Shown here in pieces: positions 22,994 to 35,357 of a stretch of DNA of 64,000 bases; the first letter of the stretch is position 1, and every line of letters begins with the position of its first letter. Source of the DNA: Siphonodentalium dalli. Taxonomy: Eukaryota; Mollusca; Scaphopoda; Gadilida; Siphonodentaliidae. The position numbers were made by a program, and so were the translations under genes. The notes below the pieces were generated by a model. It searched no databases and was not told the origin of the DNA. It saw only the letters and a program-made list of their open reading frames with translations. Location of the stretch: positions 13,681,729 through 13,745,728 of the forward strand of contig CP136068.1 in NCBI GenBank assembly GCA_032622095.1. The letters are read 5' to 3'.

Positions 22994-23335
22994 CCCTTTG
23001 GCGAGTAGAACGACGTATATGTCGTCTATCGGATGAGGAGTAGAACGACATATATGTTTTTTCAGGAAGTGTTATTTTATGAAGACATAACTTCAATAAA
23101 TCATATGATTTATAAATGATTTGTGTAGGACTTATTTTGATTAATATGGGACCCGAATGTATAAGTGCAAATGATTATGATAACACATGTTAACAAAAAA
23201 GGCACATAAATTAAAACGAATTATTGGACACTTTTGACCCAAACTTGTTAATAATTATTTTGCTATGGGTATGACGTTGACGTTAAATTTACTCATGACG
23301 TCATGTATATGACGTTATAGATACTCTCCAAAGGG
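22994..23335. mobile_element. TTAA-type (piggyBac-like) MITE
   Basis: 342 bp. Left end CCCTTTGGCGAGTA after TTAA (22990-22993); right end TACTCTCCAAAGGG before TTTA (one mismatch from TTAA). Internal GAGTAGAACGACGTATATGT is repeated once and has inverted relatives (TGACGTCATGTATATGACG) on the right. No ORF. Confidence 0.7.
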
Positions 23336-23339
23336 TTTA

Positions 23340-24600
23340 TGCATGTAATTGGCACGTAAAACACATCTGTATAGCTAAATATATACTATATACTATGTTT
23401 ACATTAAGCAGCAATAATTTTAAATTGAATTTTCAAAAACAAATTACTTCGATTAAAATACACATCCATTTGTGGTTGCAGATAAATCCCATTCTCACCA
23501 ATAAATATGCAGTCTTTAAAACCTGCCTGTGGTAATCTTGTTTGTTCAACTCCCATGTCTTGTGGGAAGAAGTCTTATCAGTTAGAGAGCAATATACATG
23601 CAGAAGACTCGAAATCAGAATTTAAAGTTCCTCTCCCCAGTCAATCAAGGATTAATAGTGTTCATGCATAGTTATTAGTATGTATACAGACAGTATAAAG
23701 ATGACTGCATGTCTACCATATCAAACACCCTTCTGGGATGGACACATGAAATTATCTACTGCCAGTACTGGTTTGTTTGGGTGTATAAAACTTACAAGCA
23801 TGTATATGCCAGTGTGTATATTAAGGAACTTCAAAGTTGGGGGAAATTTGAAAGCTGAGGTGTGGTACATCAGGCAAGGTGTGGCCTGTGGTACAGTCAA
23901 TTTCAGTTAATTACATATCGTTTATATGCATATTTCGGCTATTTGCATAAAATATGCATGCACCAAACCATTTTCTCATAAAAAGACTATTTTTTAATCG
24001 TTTATTTGCATAAGGGTCAGACTCTATTCCGTTTTTATGCATACGAAAATCGCCAAAAATGTTGATGAGAAGGGGTAAAAAGTCACCTCATGGTGCCGAA
24101 ATTATAGCAATTTGTAAAAATATTTTCCTTGAAAAAGGTATTTTATGGGAAAACTTAATACAAAGTTGTTGAAGATGACCATCACGAGAACGAAGACGGC
24201 AATTTTTAATTTCATAACACACGTGGTTTTCTATCTGTTCTCATTAACATGCTTCTGTTGACACATATTTCCTTTATGTTTCCATATTTATTTGTGAATT
24301 GCATGATTTATTAAAATTTGTATACTTATTTGGTTGTTTGTTGAGTTTGTAAACACCTGAAGTACCATTTTCAGTACCATTTTCAGTGTGGTGTGGGACT
24401 TTATATTTCAATGCAATTGAGGGGTGTTTTGAGGAACATTTACACCCTGTGCAATGTGTCTGAGGCACATGTGAGATATCCTGCCAGTGGAGGGGTGGGT
24501 GTCTTAGGTCCTGAGGTGTATGACCAAATATTTAAGTGAGGTTTGAATTAAAATCATATAAGTTATGTTATTATAAAGTCATAGAAAAGCCCTATTTTGA
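23340..24600. other. No gene recognised
   Basis: AT-rich. A 76-codon open frame at 23680-23910 (+) has no domain or splice support. 24274-24600 may be the 3' untranslated part of the adjacent LINE. Confidence 0.4.
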
Positions 24601-26525
24601 TGTTCGTCTCATGCCTGTTGATATGTCAATAATGTGCTCTGAGGACACAATGGTGATTCTTTCAAGTGATTAATAACAAGGTCCCGGTTCAGGTTGCTGC
24701 AACCTAATCTAATACAAGTATGATATATTTGGGCTTTCCTGGAATAACACTGGAGATAAAAATTTGCAATTTTATGCTTAAATTCTTCGAGTGTGTTTGA
24801 CGATTTTATTGAATTCGATAAACTATTCCATGCTCGTGTAGCCGAAGGCAGAAAAGTATTTATGTAAATGTCCCTGTTGCTCCCAGGTGGGTGGATACCA
24901 ACATGCCTAAAATTGTAACCAGATGAAGTGGAATCGGGAGGAATCATGTTTGATAAGACGGTTAGACGGAGCTTGGTTATTAGTCATTTTGAAAAATTGA
25001 ATCATTTTCTGTTTTGTTCTACATGAGGCAATTGTTTCCCAACCGGTTTCTAATAGTAGGTTGCGATCGCTGGTACTTCTCGTGGCCCCAGTGACTATTC
25101 GTGCCATTTCATACTGAATATCTTCGATATAATCGCAGATATATTTGGTATGTTATTCCATACTAGTGATGCATATTCAAGGGTGGGTCTAACAAAAGCA
25201 AGATATATATTTTCAAGGGTCTTTCTGCTCAGTCTGAATTTGTGCTTCCTAATCATATTTACATTTTTCCATGCCCTATCGGTACGTTACTTATGCGAGT
25301 TTCCCATGAACTGATGTTGTCAAAAGTGAAACCAAGATGTTTTTGATTTTCTACTTCAGTTATGTGAGAACCAGCCATGATTAGGGGTGGGTGAACTATA
25401 TTTGTAGATTTCTTTGATATCATTAAAGCTGCAGTTTTGAGGGGATTTAATTTTACAAGCCATTTTTGGGACCATTTGACAATAGTGGCAATGTCTCTAT
25501 TAATTATTTCAGCTGCTAAAACAGGATTCTCGACACATAGATATATTGATGCATCGTCAGCAAATAGACGTATGTTGCACGTGATATTTTTGGTTATGTC
25601 GTTAATGTATATCAGGAATAAGAACAGGCCTAATATTGAGCCTTGAAGCACACCTGGGGAATCATTTTGCCAGTCAGAACTAGCATTGTCGATTATAACT
25701 CTCTGTTGATGACATTCAAGATAAGATGAAATTAGTTCATATACTTTACCCTTTATTCCAAGTTTCCTAAGCTTAAACTGAAGACCTTTGTGCCAAACCT
25801 TGTCAAAGGCTTTGCTTATGTCACAAAAAATACATCAAATTTATTTACCTTCGTCCAGAGATCTGCTAATATAGTAATATATGTCAGTAAGCTGATATAC
25901 TGTAGAGTCACTTTTTTAAATCCAGATTGGTAAACAGAAAGTAACTTATTTTCATCTAGGTATGTCCAAAGATATTTGTAAATGCACTTCTCATAGATAT
26001 ACAGCTCAGAGGTGAGATAGGGGGGTAGTTCACTATTATACGCTTGGGTCACCATTTTAAATAATGGGAGTCACGTTGGATTTTTTCCATCCACGCGGAT
26101 ATTAACTCTTGTCTGTGAAAATATTTTTAAAATGGGAAAGTGGTTCAGAAAGAGACGAAGCACACTGTTTTAGCATACCTGGGCTAATATTATCAGGGCA
26201 CATGCTTTGGACACTTTCAACTTTTTAAGAGCGTTAAAAATGTCGACTGATGTAATTTTTATGTCTGCTAGTTCAGGTTCAGTTTCTGTATATTGCATGG
26301 TAGAGCTCAAGTGAGTATTGCACAAATTATCATCAACTTTAGATATTTCACAAGGGGAAACTATAAATAACAGTTGTTGCTTAAAAGAGGGGGTGTTGCT
26401 TTTGTGGTGGCGAAAATTGCTTTCTGCACTTTCTTCCACCATGTCGATGAATCAGTGTTTTTGTCACTCAAAATGTGGTAAATTTTACTGTCACCGACTT
26501 TTGCTTTTCTGACTGCATTCGATCA
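24600..26525 (-). pseudogene. Non-LTR retrotransposon (Jockey/CR1-group LINE), 5'-truncated, frameshifted ORF2
   Basis: On - from 26525: linker (KIYHILSDKN, WWKKVQKAI), then a region ending ALKKLKVSKACA. RT fingers/palm with CIFCDISKAFDKVWHKGLQ near 25800, GVLQGSILG near 25640, and the catalytic box RLFADDASIY (25556-25590) with both Asp present. Then KHLGFTFD and, after a frameshift near 25290, the C-terminal RPTLEYASLVWN and MARIVTGATRS. The C-terminal piece 24609-24947 has FLPSATRAWNSL and YHTCIRLGCSNLN, which usually precedes a Cys-rich end that is corrupted here. The endonuclease domain is absent, so the copy is 5'-truncated. Clade assignment is from motif memory only. Confidence 0.88.
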
Positions 26526-26526
26526 C

Positions 26527-27170
26527 ACATTGATTTTGAACAATACAAATTTTTGCCCAGGCTACAGGCCGTACTGTTTGTCTGATCGTCATAAAATTTG
26601 TCATGAATGTTGACATTTACATGTAGATGGGAACGAGTCATTTTAGGATCAATCAGCCAAAAAACATGGCCGCTGGCGTCCATCTTGGATTTTACTCTAT
26701 GCATCACTAAATCCTTTGACACATCCTACAGACCACATCCCTGATCCGATCATCACCAAACTTCATATGGATCATCGGGGTGACCTATAGATGGGAACGA
26801 GTCATTTTGGGGTCATTCGGCAAAAAAATATGGCCCACCAATGGCCATTTTGGATTTTACTCTTTGTATGACTAAATATTTCTATAAAATCAATTAGCAT
26901 GGGTTATAGACCGATCTGTTTGTTTGATCTTCATGAACTTTGTCATGGATGTTGACATTGACATGTAGAGGGGAAACTAGTCATTTTGGGATCATTTGGC
27001 AAAACAACATGGCCACCGGTGGCTATTTTAGAATTTACTCTTTGCATCACTAAATCCTTTGGCACACCCAACAGACCACATCCCTCCATTTATTGTCAAC
27101 CATTAAATTATTCCCCTACCTAAGTTGAGCTACAGTGTCATTGACACTTTCATTTAAATTTCTTTAACAA
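26527..27170. repeat. Array of about 180-bp units, right end of a Helentron-like element
   Basis: Three to four degenerate units containing AGATGGGAACGAGTCATTTT and CCATCTTGGATTTTACTCT. The array ends at 27117-27167 in ATTATTCCCCTACCTAAGTT, then GAGCTACAGTGTCATTGACA, with a terminal hairpin (AGTGTCATTGACACT). The same end is at 47545-47600 and 63246-63296. The left end is missing. Confidence 0.7.
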
Positions 27171-27321
27171 AGCGGCGTCGACTGCCACATTTTCGGGTGA
27201 CACTGACACCTTTTATTAGACTAGGACCTAAGTCAGTTTGATGAAAATTATTCATATTTTCAACTTCTGGTGGCCATTTTGGTGGCCATCTTGGATAAGG
27301 CGTTTCAATTTTGCCCTATAA

Positions 27322-27405
27322 CAGGGACATATCCAGGCAGTTTTTCATACCATTTACCGGTTTGGGCGCCCAAACTCCATACGCCCAAAAACAAAAAATT
27401 CCCCA

Positions 27406-27436
<31 letters not shown>

Positions 27437-28206
27437 TTCAGGTCCCAATTAAAATCATAACAAGATATATATATTTATATTTGATATAAGACATGTAAGT
27501 TTACAAACAGATTTAAGTTAAGAATAACAGTTGGAAATACTGTAAAGTATGTTTGGCTTGATCTAGCTTTCATCTGTGAAAACTTTGAGTTAACCCTTCA
27601 GACTTCAGTATTTCAATCAAATTCAAGTGAAATTACACAATCCAGTACAGGAACAGTGACAATTTGATCATGCAAACCTGGTTATCATGTGGGATCTCAT
27701 AATATCAAATTAATAATTAACATAGAGATTAGTACTACTAGTAATTACTACATGTAACTTAATAGACATTATTTCTGTACTACTTGTATATTATGAATGT
27801 GTCTCTCACTTGAATTTTAGATAATTATTTATAGCCTATTATGTGAATTACAGTGATAATGGTCTCATTTCAAGCAGGATAAGCATAATCCATTGAACAA
27901 AAAGATATATGACAATAACTTATAAGGATTTCCAATCCATACATATATAAAAAAAATTCCAAAGTTATGCTTCAGAAACTTGATCAAAGTGAACTCTCAG
28001 TAAAATTCAAAATACTGACTCCAAGAGCTCTAGATTAACTCTGAATGAATGCATTGTATTTAAAAAAATTCCAGGGGGAGACCCCCCCCACCATCAGCAG
28101 GGGGCTACCCCTCCTAAACCTCCATCGCTCATGTCTTTGGGATATGCCTTCGGCATATCATTTGCCAAAAACAGGCGTCCCCAAAAAATCCCTGGATACT
28201 TCACTG
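27322..28206. mobile_element. Possible DNA transposon relic with short inverted ends
   Basis: Left CAGGGACATATCCAGG and right CCTGGATACTTCACTG are imperfect 16-bp inverted repeats. Flanks share TATAA only, so the target duplication is uncertain. Inside are a palindromic TTTGGGCGCCCAAA at 27360, an A-run (27413-27437) and GGGATATGCCTTCGGCATAT (28139), an internal hairpin. No ORF. Confidence 0.45.
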
Positions 28207-28431
28207 TATAAAAGTGTCATTAGTCTTAGCTTCACGAAAATATATACATTTGTATACATTTTACTAGAGTTTCCGCTATAATTTGCATCAAACTGACTTA
28301 GCTTCTAGTCTAGTCATCTTGTCTGGAGTTTACACATTTTTTTCTTGTAAACATTGCTTAAAAGTTTAAGGATATAATAAGGAACAAAATGAGTGGGGTA
28401 AATTTAAGTCCCATGGAGGGGGGGGGGGTGC

Positions 28432-28876
28432 AAGGTCCGTGGTCCAGTGGTTAGCGCGTTGGACTTGTCTTTGCTGTTAACACAGTGAGGCGAGTTCGCG
28501 ACTGGCTGGTGGTCTATTGTGGGTTTCCATACAACAGTGGCTTGGCCGCTTTGAGCGATGTGCAATTGTTGGATTGTTACACTGTTTGAATCTCGCACCA
28601 AGTTGTGGCCCTTGAGCAAGGTCGCTCGTACTGTGTCTGCTTTGCACCACCCATGCATTATGAGGGTACCTGATAATGAGCAGTGAAAGATCTTGTCAGT
28701 ATGCTAGCCATATGGTATCCTGGCATACTCCTGGCTGTACCTCCCCCTGTCCCCGGGGAGCAGTAGATGGTTACTGAATGTTCAGACTCATCAGGGTAAT
28801 AATTGTAAAACATTCAGTGCTTTGGGCCTCATGGGAAAGGCGCTTTACAAATGCTATATATTATTATTATTACCTC
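28432..28876 (+). mobile_element. tRNA-derived SINE
   Basis: The head is a tRNA-like sequence with A box TGGTCCAGTGG (about 28441) and B box GAGTTCGCGACTGG (about 28491), typical of an internal RNA polymerase III promoter. The body contains CCATGCATTATGAGGGTACC and, before the tail, AAAGGCGCTTTACAAATGC. The tail is TATATTATTATTATT. Length about 440 bp, preceded by a run of G. It lacks protein-coding potential and depends on a LINE partner. Confidence 0.85.
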
Positions 28877-28935
28877 TATTAGCTCCTGGAACAAAGTCTT
28901 ATAGGGAATGAAAACAACTCCCATATTAGTGTTAA

Positions 28936-29317
28936 CCCTTTACCCAACAAACCGGCCAAAACCGGCCAAATAAAGCTTCAACAGCCTAAAATATCTTCGG
29001 TCTGTCTCAATATAACCATACACATATGGATATCATTGGAACCGGCTCCTTGACCACATTGTGATAGTTACAGTTATGCCCTGTGCCAATGCATTCTCTT
29101 ATATATGCGAGTCGACCATAGGTCGCCTCGCATATATAAGAGAATGCATTGGCCTAAAAAAAATCTTTTTTTACCATTTTTTCTTACATTCTTTAACAAT
29201 TTTATAATTTTTAATGTGTTAAGCCAATGCATTCTCTTATATATGCGAGGCGACCTATGGTCGACTCGCATATATAAGAGAATGCATTGGCACAGGGCCC
29301 TTCTGTTGGGTAAAGGG
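28936..29317. mobile_element. TTAA-type MITE with two internal palindromes, inserted in TE1's left end
   Basis: 382 bp, ends CCCTTTACCCAACA and complement, flanked by TTAA (28932-28935, 29318-29321). Inside are two copies in opposite orientation (29086-29152, 29224-29290) of a 67-bp palindrome, built from CCAATGCATTCTCTTATATA and its complement around GTCGACCATAGGTCGCC. The same palindrome lies in another TTAA element at 43290-43356. Confidence 0.9.
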
Positions 29318-30363
29318 TTAAGTGACTTAGCGACAAAATTTTGTCATATTGGAACGGACTGGCCAAAAGTGCCATTATTTTATATTATGTCAAGTTAGGT
29401 GTGCTCTTTCAGAAAGTGAACTAGAAACAGGTTTCTGATCAATATTAACCCTTGTTTCCAGTATAAATCCAAGATGGCGGCCAAATTCAATCATTATTTC
29501 ACCATGACGTTCCAACTGGTATACAATTTAAGGCACATGCATAATAAAGGCGTCATTCCATCCGGCATTGTCATATTTTGAAGATATTAGCAATCCAGGC
29601 TGACCAAATTTGAAAATTATCACTTTTTGGACCAAAAGCATGAAATTTTGTCATAAAATCATTCTCGTTTCAATTATTTCGGAATAATAAACAGACAATT
29701 TCTCAAAACTGTTCCAGTGCAGATCAAAGGTTAAGATCTTAAAAATTTCAGAAATGTATACTGCAAACAAAATATACAACATCTAGCACAAATTCGTAAC
29801 CATATTTTAGACATTTTGGATTATGTTACCCCTCACCCCAAAAATCATGAAATTTTGTTTTTGTGATAAACATCCGATAGAACATGGATGAGAATCTATA
29901 AAGGACACTATTCGATCACATTTCTAAATACTGTAATTGCTATTACACACACAATGACCAAAGTTGAAATTTACAACTTTTTCAACTAAAATATGCAATT
30001 TGGTAAGAAAATCCTCGTCATTTCAAATATTTTGGTCCAATAAATGGTCATTTACACATAGGATATATGCGATAGTTCAAAATGTTTGGTCTCAAATGTT
30101 TTGGACATATATACTGAAAACAACTAATACATTTTCTGTGATTAATATGCAACAACGTCTCAGAAAATTTGGTTTATGTTACCCCTCACCCCAAAAATCA
30201 CGAAAATGTGACTTGGTAGTAAAGATTCAATAAATCTTTGGTCAAATCTTATAAAGTGAGTTTGTCGATGACAATTAGTCATATATTGTTATGTAACAAT
30301 CTCATTGACAGTATACTGTTTAAATTTTTAGGCATTCTTAATATCACAATTACAACTGCATAA

Positions 30364-31530
30364 TTATGTGCATGTGTATGTTAAATCAGCTATTGCACAT
30401 TTGCACCTGTTACAAGTTTGGGATTTGCAACAACACTTGATGAGTTCTGAACACACAGCTGCAGCTTCTGGTAATGGTTTACATCCATGATCTTCAACTG
30501 TCCATTCCCAGTCATGCGGGCCATGTATTGGAATTGTTATGTCATGACAAGTGTACCACAATCATGCCTGGTATATGGCTCATTTCATATGCTGTATTAG
30601 GGCCCCTTTTGAGCAACAAGTTTTGGAGAATTCTCTTCATATGCCTCGTTATCAGCAACTTTTGACAACCTTTATTATAATTAATGGTAATGAAACGTTC
30701 GAGTTCTTTGAAAATATATGAGGACGAATCTAGTTGAATAAAAGGTTGATTCGCCTATAGAAGAAATGTACATGTATCTGTTATAACGGGATAATATTTC
30801 CATGCTATCCAGAAACTTTTTCTGCCCTTTATATGGAAGAACAAAGTGGTATCAAAACCAGATATCGAATGAAAATTGGGTAGTGATAACAATTGTCATC
30901 GCCCAGAGCGGAAAATGTGCTGTTGTCATGGTACAATGTTTTAGTTTTGCCTGTTCCTGTATATAGAGAAACACATGTATCACCGCCGCTGTTAGCATCC
31001 GTAAACTTTGAAACCAGACCGATGACCATTACCAGGACATCTGTGTCAACAATCTGAACACGGATGGTCGTCACTCGTCAGCCCACAAGAAAGCGCATGG
31101 ATTATGTGCAGCACAATTCTAATATCAGCTTCCTCCTGACAACAGTTTCTCAAGATTTACTAGGAAGAATTTGCTATTTTGAGAGTTGACGAATATTCTG
31201 TCATGTTTAACACTTTATCATCATGTTCTGACGTATTACTTGTCAGGAATACAAAAAGTTCAAGCTTATTGTCAGAATGACGGAGGAAGTCGTTCCATTT
31301 TTTTTAAATCTTAGTTTGGCCACCAACTTTTCGTCCAAGACCTATACCACGATTCTCATTAGAGCTGCCTTTTGTGCTGCCTTCAAAATACTTATCCCAC
31401 ACAACACACATGACATTAACACTTCTTAGTCTGTAGAGTAGAAACTTCATTGGTGACTGTGTAATCATTAAAAGTACACGTAGATCCTATCGCAGGCACA
31501 ATTATATGCACAAGAACGCCTCCATCAAAT
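30364..31530 (-). pseudogene. TE1 transposase-like protein, left-arm copy (middle and C-terminal parts)
   Basis: Reading leftward: FDGGVLVHIIVPA (about 31480-31520); RGIGLGRKVGGQT and WNDFLRHSDNKLELFVFL (about 31250-31340); QEEADIRIVLHIIHA (31090-31138); IVDTDVLVMVIGL (31015-31050); LPNFHSISGFDTT and KGRKSFWIAWK (30790-30882); and a C-terminus with HDWEWTVEDHG and SELIKCCCKSQTCNRCKC (30380-30520), a Cys-rich tail. Several frameshifts and stops separate these blocks. The ordered DG, EEAD, DTD and G-x-D-T-T motifs match the spacing style of XPG/FEN1 nucleases. I know proteins like this as abundant uncharacterised entries in cnidarian, mollusc and fish genomes (memory, not a search). Confidence 0.75.
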
Positions 31531-31539
31531 ATCTTGCAC

Positions 31540-32234
31540 GTACTTCCAATATTTTATTTTATTCTTGTAATAGTGTGTTCGAACAACATTTGGGCAGTTC
31601 AAAAAACCCGAAATCACTTCTCCGCTATTCCAAATGATCAAGTGCAGGAACAGGAGAACATCAAATTGAAAGCAAATGGAGGGTTGATAGGTTTAACAGA
31701 GCTCATCAACAATAACGAGATGGCGAGAAATTCCCGAACCAGACATGTTTTTCTCTCATGAGAGTCGGCTATTTTCCCCGCCTTATCAACAGGAGGTAAA
31801 TTAAAGGGGACACAATCTGATTTGCTGGGATGTATCCGGGAAGCAATTGGAGATATATCCGACCTACCTAAAAATGTTCAGTGCAAGATATTTGATGGAG
31901 GCGTTCTTGTGGATATGATTGTACCTGCGATATAGTATCTACTTTTAATGATTACGCTCAGTCACTAATGAAGTTTCTACTCTACAGACTAAGAAGTGTT
32001 ACTGTCATATATATGTGGTTTGGGACATATGAAACGAGCTGCCTACCAGGTAGGATTGTGGTACACTTGTCATGCCAAGCTGCAGCTGTGTGCTCAGAAC
32101 TCATTAAGTGCTGTTGCAAATCACAAACTTGTAACAGATGCAAATGTGCAAACGCTGATTTACCATACACAGAGTTTTGTAGATGTAATTGTGTGCTTAA
32201 AATATTTGTTCAACGTATACACAGGCAGTGGTGA
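31540..32234 (+). pseudogene. TE1 transposase-like protein, central and right-arm copy
   Basis: Starts with HFSAIPNDQVQEQENIKLKA and GGLIGLTE (31610-31700), a block I associate with the same uncharacterised family. Next come SDLLGCIREAIGDI and CKIFDGGVLVDMIVPA (31830-31932). After a frameshift, FNDYAQSLMKFLLYRLRSV (31946-32000), then a direct jump to the Cys-rich tail SELIKCCCKSQTCNRCKC (32095-32155). The EEAD-DTD-GxD core present in the left arm is deleted here. So this arm supplies the N-terminal side and the left arm supplies the nuclease-like core; neither is complete. Confidence 0.72.
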
Positions 32235-33599
32235 TTATAACATGACAATCTATGAGTTGCTATCTATCGGCTGGTATTATCAGTCTGTGAACATTATAGT
32301 TATATAACATAACAAACATGAATTTAAGAACACAGTATAAACAAAGATAGGCTATATTTATGTGTATTATTGATTGACAATTGAAAGTTGTGACCTGAAA
32401 TACATATCTATATATACCACCTCTTGAATGCTAGATTACATAAGTCAATGATATTGGGTCAAATATATCCATTAATGGTATTATAGATTCTTTTATTTTC
32501 ATTTTATTTCACCAAAACATTTCACGTATATACCCTTATATGTGTTATATATATATTCGATGTTCATTTTAGAAACTTTTAAGACTGCATATTGTATATT
32601 ATTGCATATTGCCATTCTATTGGTTGAACATATTTGAAATGATCAAACAAACTCACTTTATAAGATTTAACCAAAGATTTATTGAATCCTAAATACAACA
32701 AGTCACATTTTCGTGATTTTTGGGGTGAGGGGTAACATAAACCAAGTTTTCTGAAACATTGTTACATATTAACACATACAATGTATTCATCGTTTTCAGT
32801 ATATATGTCCAAAACATATAAGACCGAACATTGTGAACTATCGCAAATATCCTATGAGTAAATGACCATTTATTGGACCAAAATATTTGAAATGAAGAGG
32901 ATTTTCTTACAAAATTGCATATGTTTTGTCGAAAAAGATGTTATATTTCAACTTTGGTCATTGTGTATGTAATTGCCATTGCAGTATTTAGAAATGTGAT
33001 CAAATAGTGTCCTTTATAGATTCTCATCCATGTTCTATCGGATGCTTATCACAAAAACAATATTTCATGATTTTTGGGGTGAGGGGTAACATAATCCAAA
33101 ATTTCTAAAATATGGTTAAGAATGTGTCCTAGATATTGTATGTTTTGATTAGAGTATACATGTCAAAAAATGCTAAGACCTTAACCTTTGATCTACACTG
33201 AAACATTTTTGAGAAATTGTCTGTTTATTATTCCGAAATAATTGAAACGAGAATGATTATATGACAAAATTGCATGTTTTTGGTACAAAAAGTGATAAAT
33301 TTCCAATTTGGTCAGCCTGGGTTGCTACTATCTTCAAAATATGACAATGTCAGGTTGAATGACGCCTTTATTATGCATGCGCCTCAAATTTTATACCAAT
33401 TGGAACGTCAGGGTGAAATAATGATTGAATTTGACCGCCATCTTGGATTTATACTGGACACAAGGGTTAATATTGATCAAAAACCTGTTTCTAGTTCACT
33501 TTCTGAAAGAGCACACATAACTTGACAAAATATAAAAAAAATGGCACTTTTGGCCAGTCCGTTCCAAAAAAAACGCTAAGTCACTACACTATATATAGA

Positions 33600-34691
33600 A
33601 TTAACAAGGAGACAGAGTAAGCCATTAGAGTGAGCAGTATAGTTAATCAACATCTTGATTAACACCTTATAGTGCCAATACAGCCAATGTTATGTTCATA
33701 TGTGTTTGTTGTTTAGTAGCTTTGTATTAAAATAACGATAATAACTCAAAACATAAGTAATCAATGTTAGAAATAATACCACACACACATAGAATGGACA
33801 TCCACGCACACTCAAATCCAATTTCACCCTTCTATTCTGCTTTTTTGACTTGTGTTCGTTTGTGTTCGTTGTTTAGTAGGACCGGTTGGCCCACTAATTC
33901 CAGTTTGGTGTGTTTTGTGAGCGCGATTTTGCATTAGTTAATTGGGCTAATGACTTATTGAATTATTGTCAGCGACTTAAACTATGCACGTGCAATGGAC
34001 ACCAACCCATGGCCATGAGAATAGCTCAAACTGGACTTTTGTCAACTTCAGCTGAGGCCTAAACAAAATAATACCTTGTTTCCGGTAACCCGCCTGCCTG
34101 TTCACCAGACCGACCGCCATAAACTTTTTATTTGCAGAATTAATTTTTCACAACTTTCAGTCTGAAAATTGATCTTCGGTTTCAAATTTGAATCCATTGG
34201 CACACCCTGCAGCCCGCATCTCACATCTGATAGTCACCAAACTTCATATGGATCTTCTGGGTAACCTGTAGATAGGGGGGTGAATTGTTCAATCGACAAA
34301 GTTGCAAGGGAAATATTTTCCATTTCTAGTGTCATGAGGAGCATAACCCAAGCATCTAAATCATAGTCAGAACCCACTCAACAAAATTGTAGTGTCAACT
34401 GAGTCTTATTAGAAAATATCAAAAACTCAACATAATTATTATTGCATTCTATATTAATTTCTACCGAGGTTAGAATTTACACTGTGGTTAGGCTTCTCCT
34501 GCTAACCCTACTTTGTTATGAGTTTCTAATTTCTAAGAAAAGAGTTAATGTCCTTCTTCAATAATGGACGTTAATTTTCCTTGATTCCAATTACAGTTAG
34601 TGTTGCTTGATATTACCAGTTTGTATAATGTTACTGAACTGATCAAATTTAAACTTTCAACATTAGTTTATTAACTTTAAATGTTTTCCAG
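33600..34691 (+). other. Intron or upstream sequence of the Ig-domain gene
   Basis: No coding frame. Holds GTTTCCGGTAACCCGCCTGC-type repeat fragments near 34080 and a 33620-33760 stretch without recognisable features. It ends with ATGTTTTCCAG, the acceptor of the first Ig exon. Confidence 0.5.
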
Positions 34692-35042
34692 ACTGCAGAG
34701 CTGACATGTACTGTAATAAGACAGCTGATTGTCTTATCAACTTGACTTCAAAAAACTACAAAGGAGAGTTCGTGGTTGTGGCTTCTAAATCTGACAACGG
34801 AGAGTCTGTTAATATATTAAGCATAATGGTTCAAAGCAGCCTAGATGAACCAGATCGTGTAATGATAGCAACAGGTTCCCCTTACGATGGTCGAGTCAGC
34901 AACAACAAGAGTGATCTGCAGCAAGGAAGGGTCTCCTTCACCCTGAAGGATGTACATCTAACAGATGCGAATTATTATGGAGTCTACTTTATTTCGGTTC
35001 CAACTCAGTTCGACAACAATAAACAGAGATTAGTTGTGTTGG
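34692..35042 (+). CDS. Immunoglobulin-like domain exon 1 of a putative IgSF receptor
   Basis: An exon of 351 bp between acceptor TGTTTTCCAG and donor GGTATGTT, phase 1 at both ends, the usual arrangement of extracellular Ig modules. It codes for about 116 residues: DCRADMYCNKTADCLINLTS, then GEFVVVASKSDNGE, then RVSFTLKDVHLTDANYYGVY. The last is the Asp-x-x-x-Tyr F-strand signature of a V-type Ig domain. The usual F-strand Cys after Tyr is Val here, so the canonical disulfide may be lost or use one of the three N-terminal Cys. The frame remains open past the donor, but the domain ends at LVVL just before it. One base left over joins the next exon as GAT. Likely an extracellular or secreted recognition protein; no signal peptide exon was seen. 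Confidence 0.78.
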
Positions 35043-35194
35043 GTATGTTGTTCAACTATTTGCCAAATTTATACTATGTTTAAGAACATGTTTTAGCATA
35101 TTATCAAATTGTCTATACATATGTGTCCCTCAAAGTTCCATTTATCATTTTATATTAATGCTCATTGAAGACAGTAATTTTATTATAATTTTCA

Positions 35195-35357
35195 TATAAG
35201 GATTAACTGTCATGTGGACTGTTTTTATGGAGATGTAACCGTGAGGTAAGTGGACATAACTTGTGTAAAACCCGAAGGGTTTTACATACAAGTTATGACC
35301 ACTTACCTCACGGTTACATCTCCATAAAAATAGTCCACATGACAGTTAATCCTTATA
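35195..35357. repeat. Near-perfect palindrome, foldback MITE
   Basis: 163 bp. AAGGATTAACTGTCATGTGG at left is complemented at the right end; arms are about 76 bp around a CCCGAAGGGTTTTAC turn. Flanked by TATA/ATAT, so a TA duplication is possible. No ORF. Confidence 0.85.

Larger units (their letters stand above)
28927..33591. mobile_element. TE1: inverted-arm DNA transposon encoding an XPG/FEN1-like protein
   Basis: Outer ends TAGTGTTAAGTGACTTAGCG (left; the TTAA is doubled by a nested MITE) and the complement of TAGTGTAGTGACTTAGCG (right), flanked by TAT on both sides (putative 3-bp duplication). The arms 29318-30260 and 32650-33591 are inverted copies of about 930 bp (for example TTTTTGGGGTGAGGGGTAAC on one strand and its complement on the other). 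A further inner inverted repeat (31411-31530 versus 31880-32005) carries coding sequence. Coding pieces read outward in both directions from a centre near 31535-31880. The TAT duplication is short and could be chance. Confidence 0.75.

Noticed and set aside
23680-23910. 76-codon frame on +
   Set aside because: No homology, no acceptor or donor of quality, flanked by featureless DNA.
28434-28510. Functional tRNA gene
   Set aside because: A and B boxes are present, but the acceptor and anticodon stems do not close and the sequence runs into a SINE body and tail.
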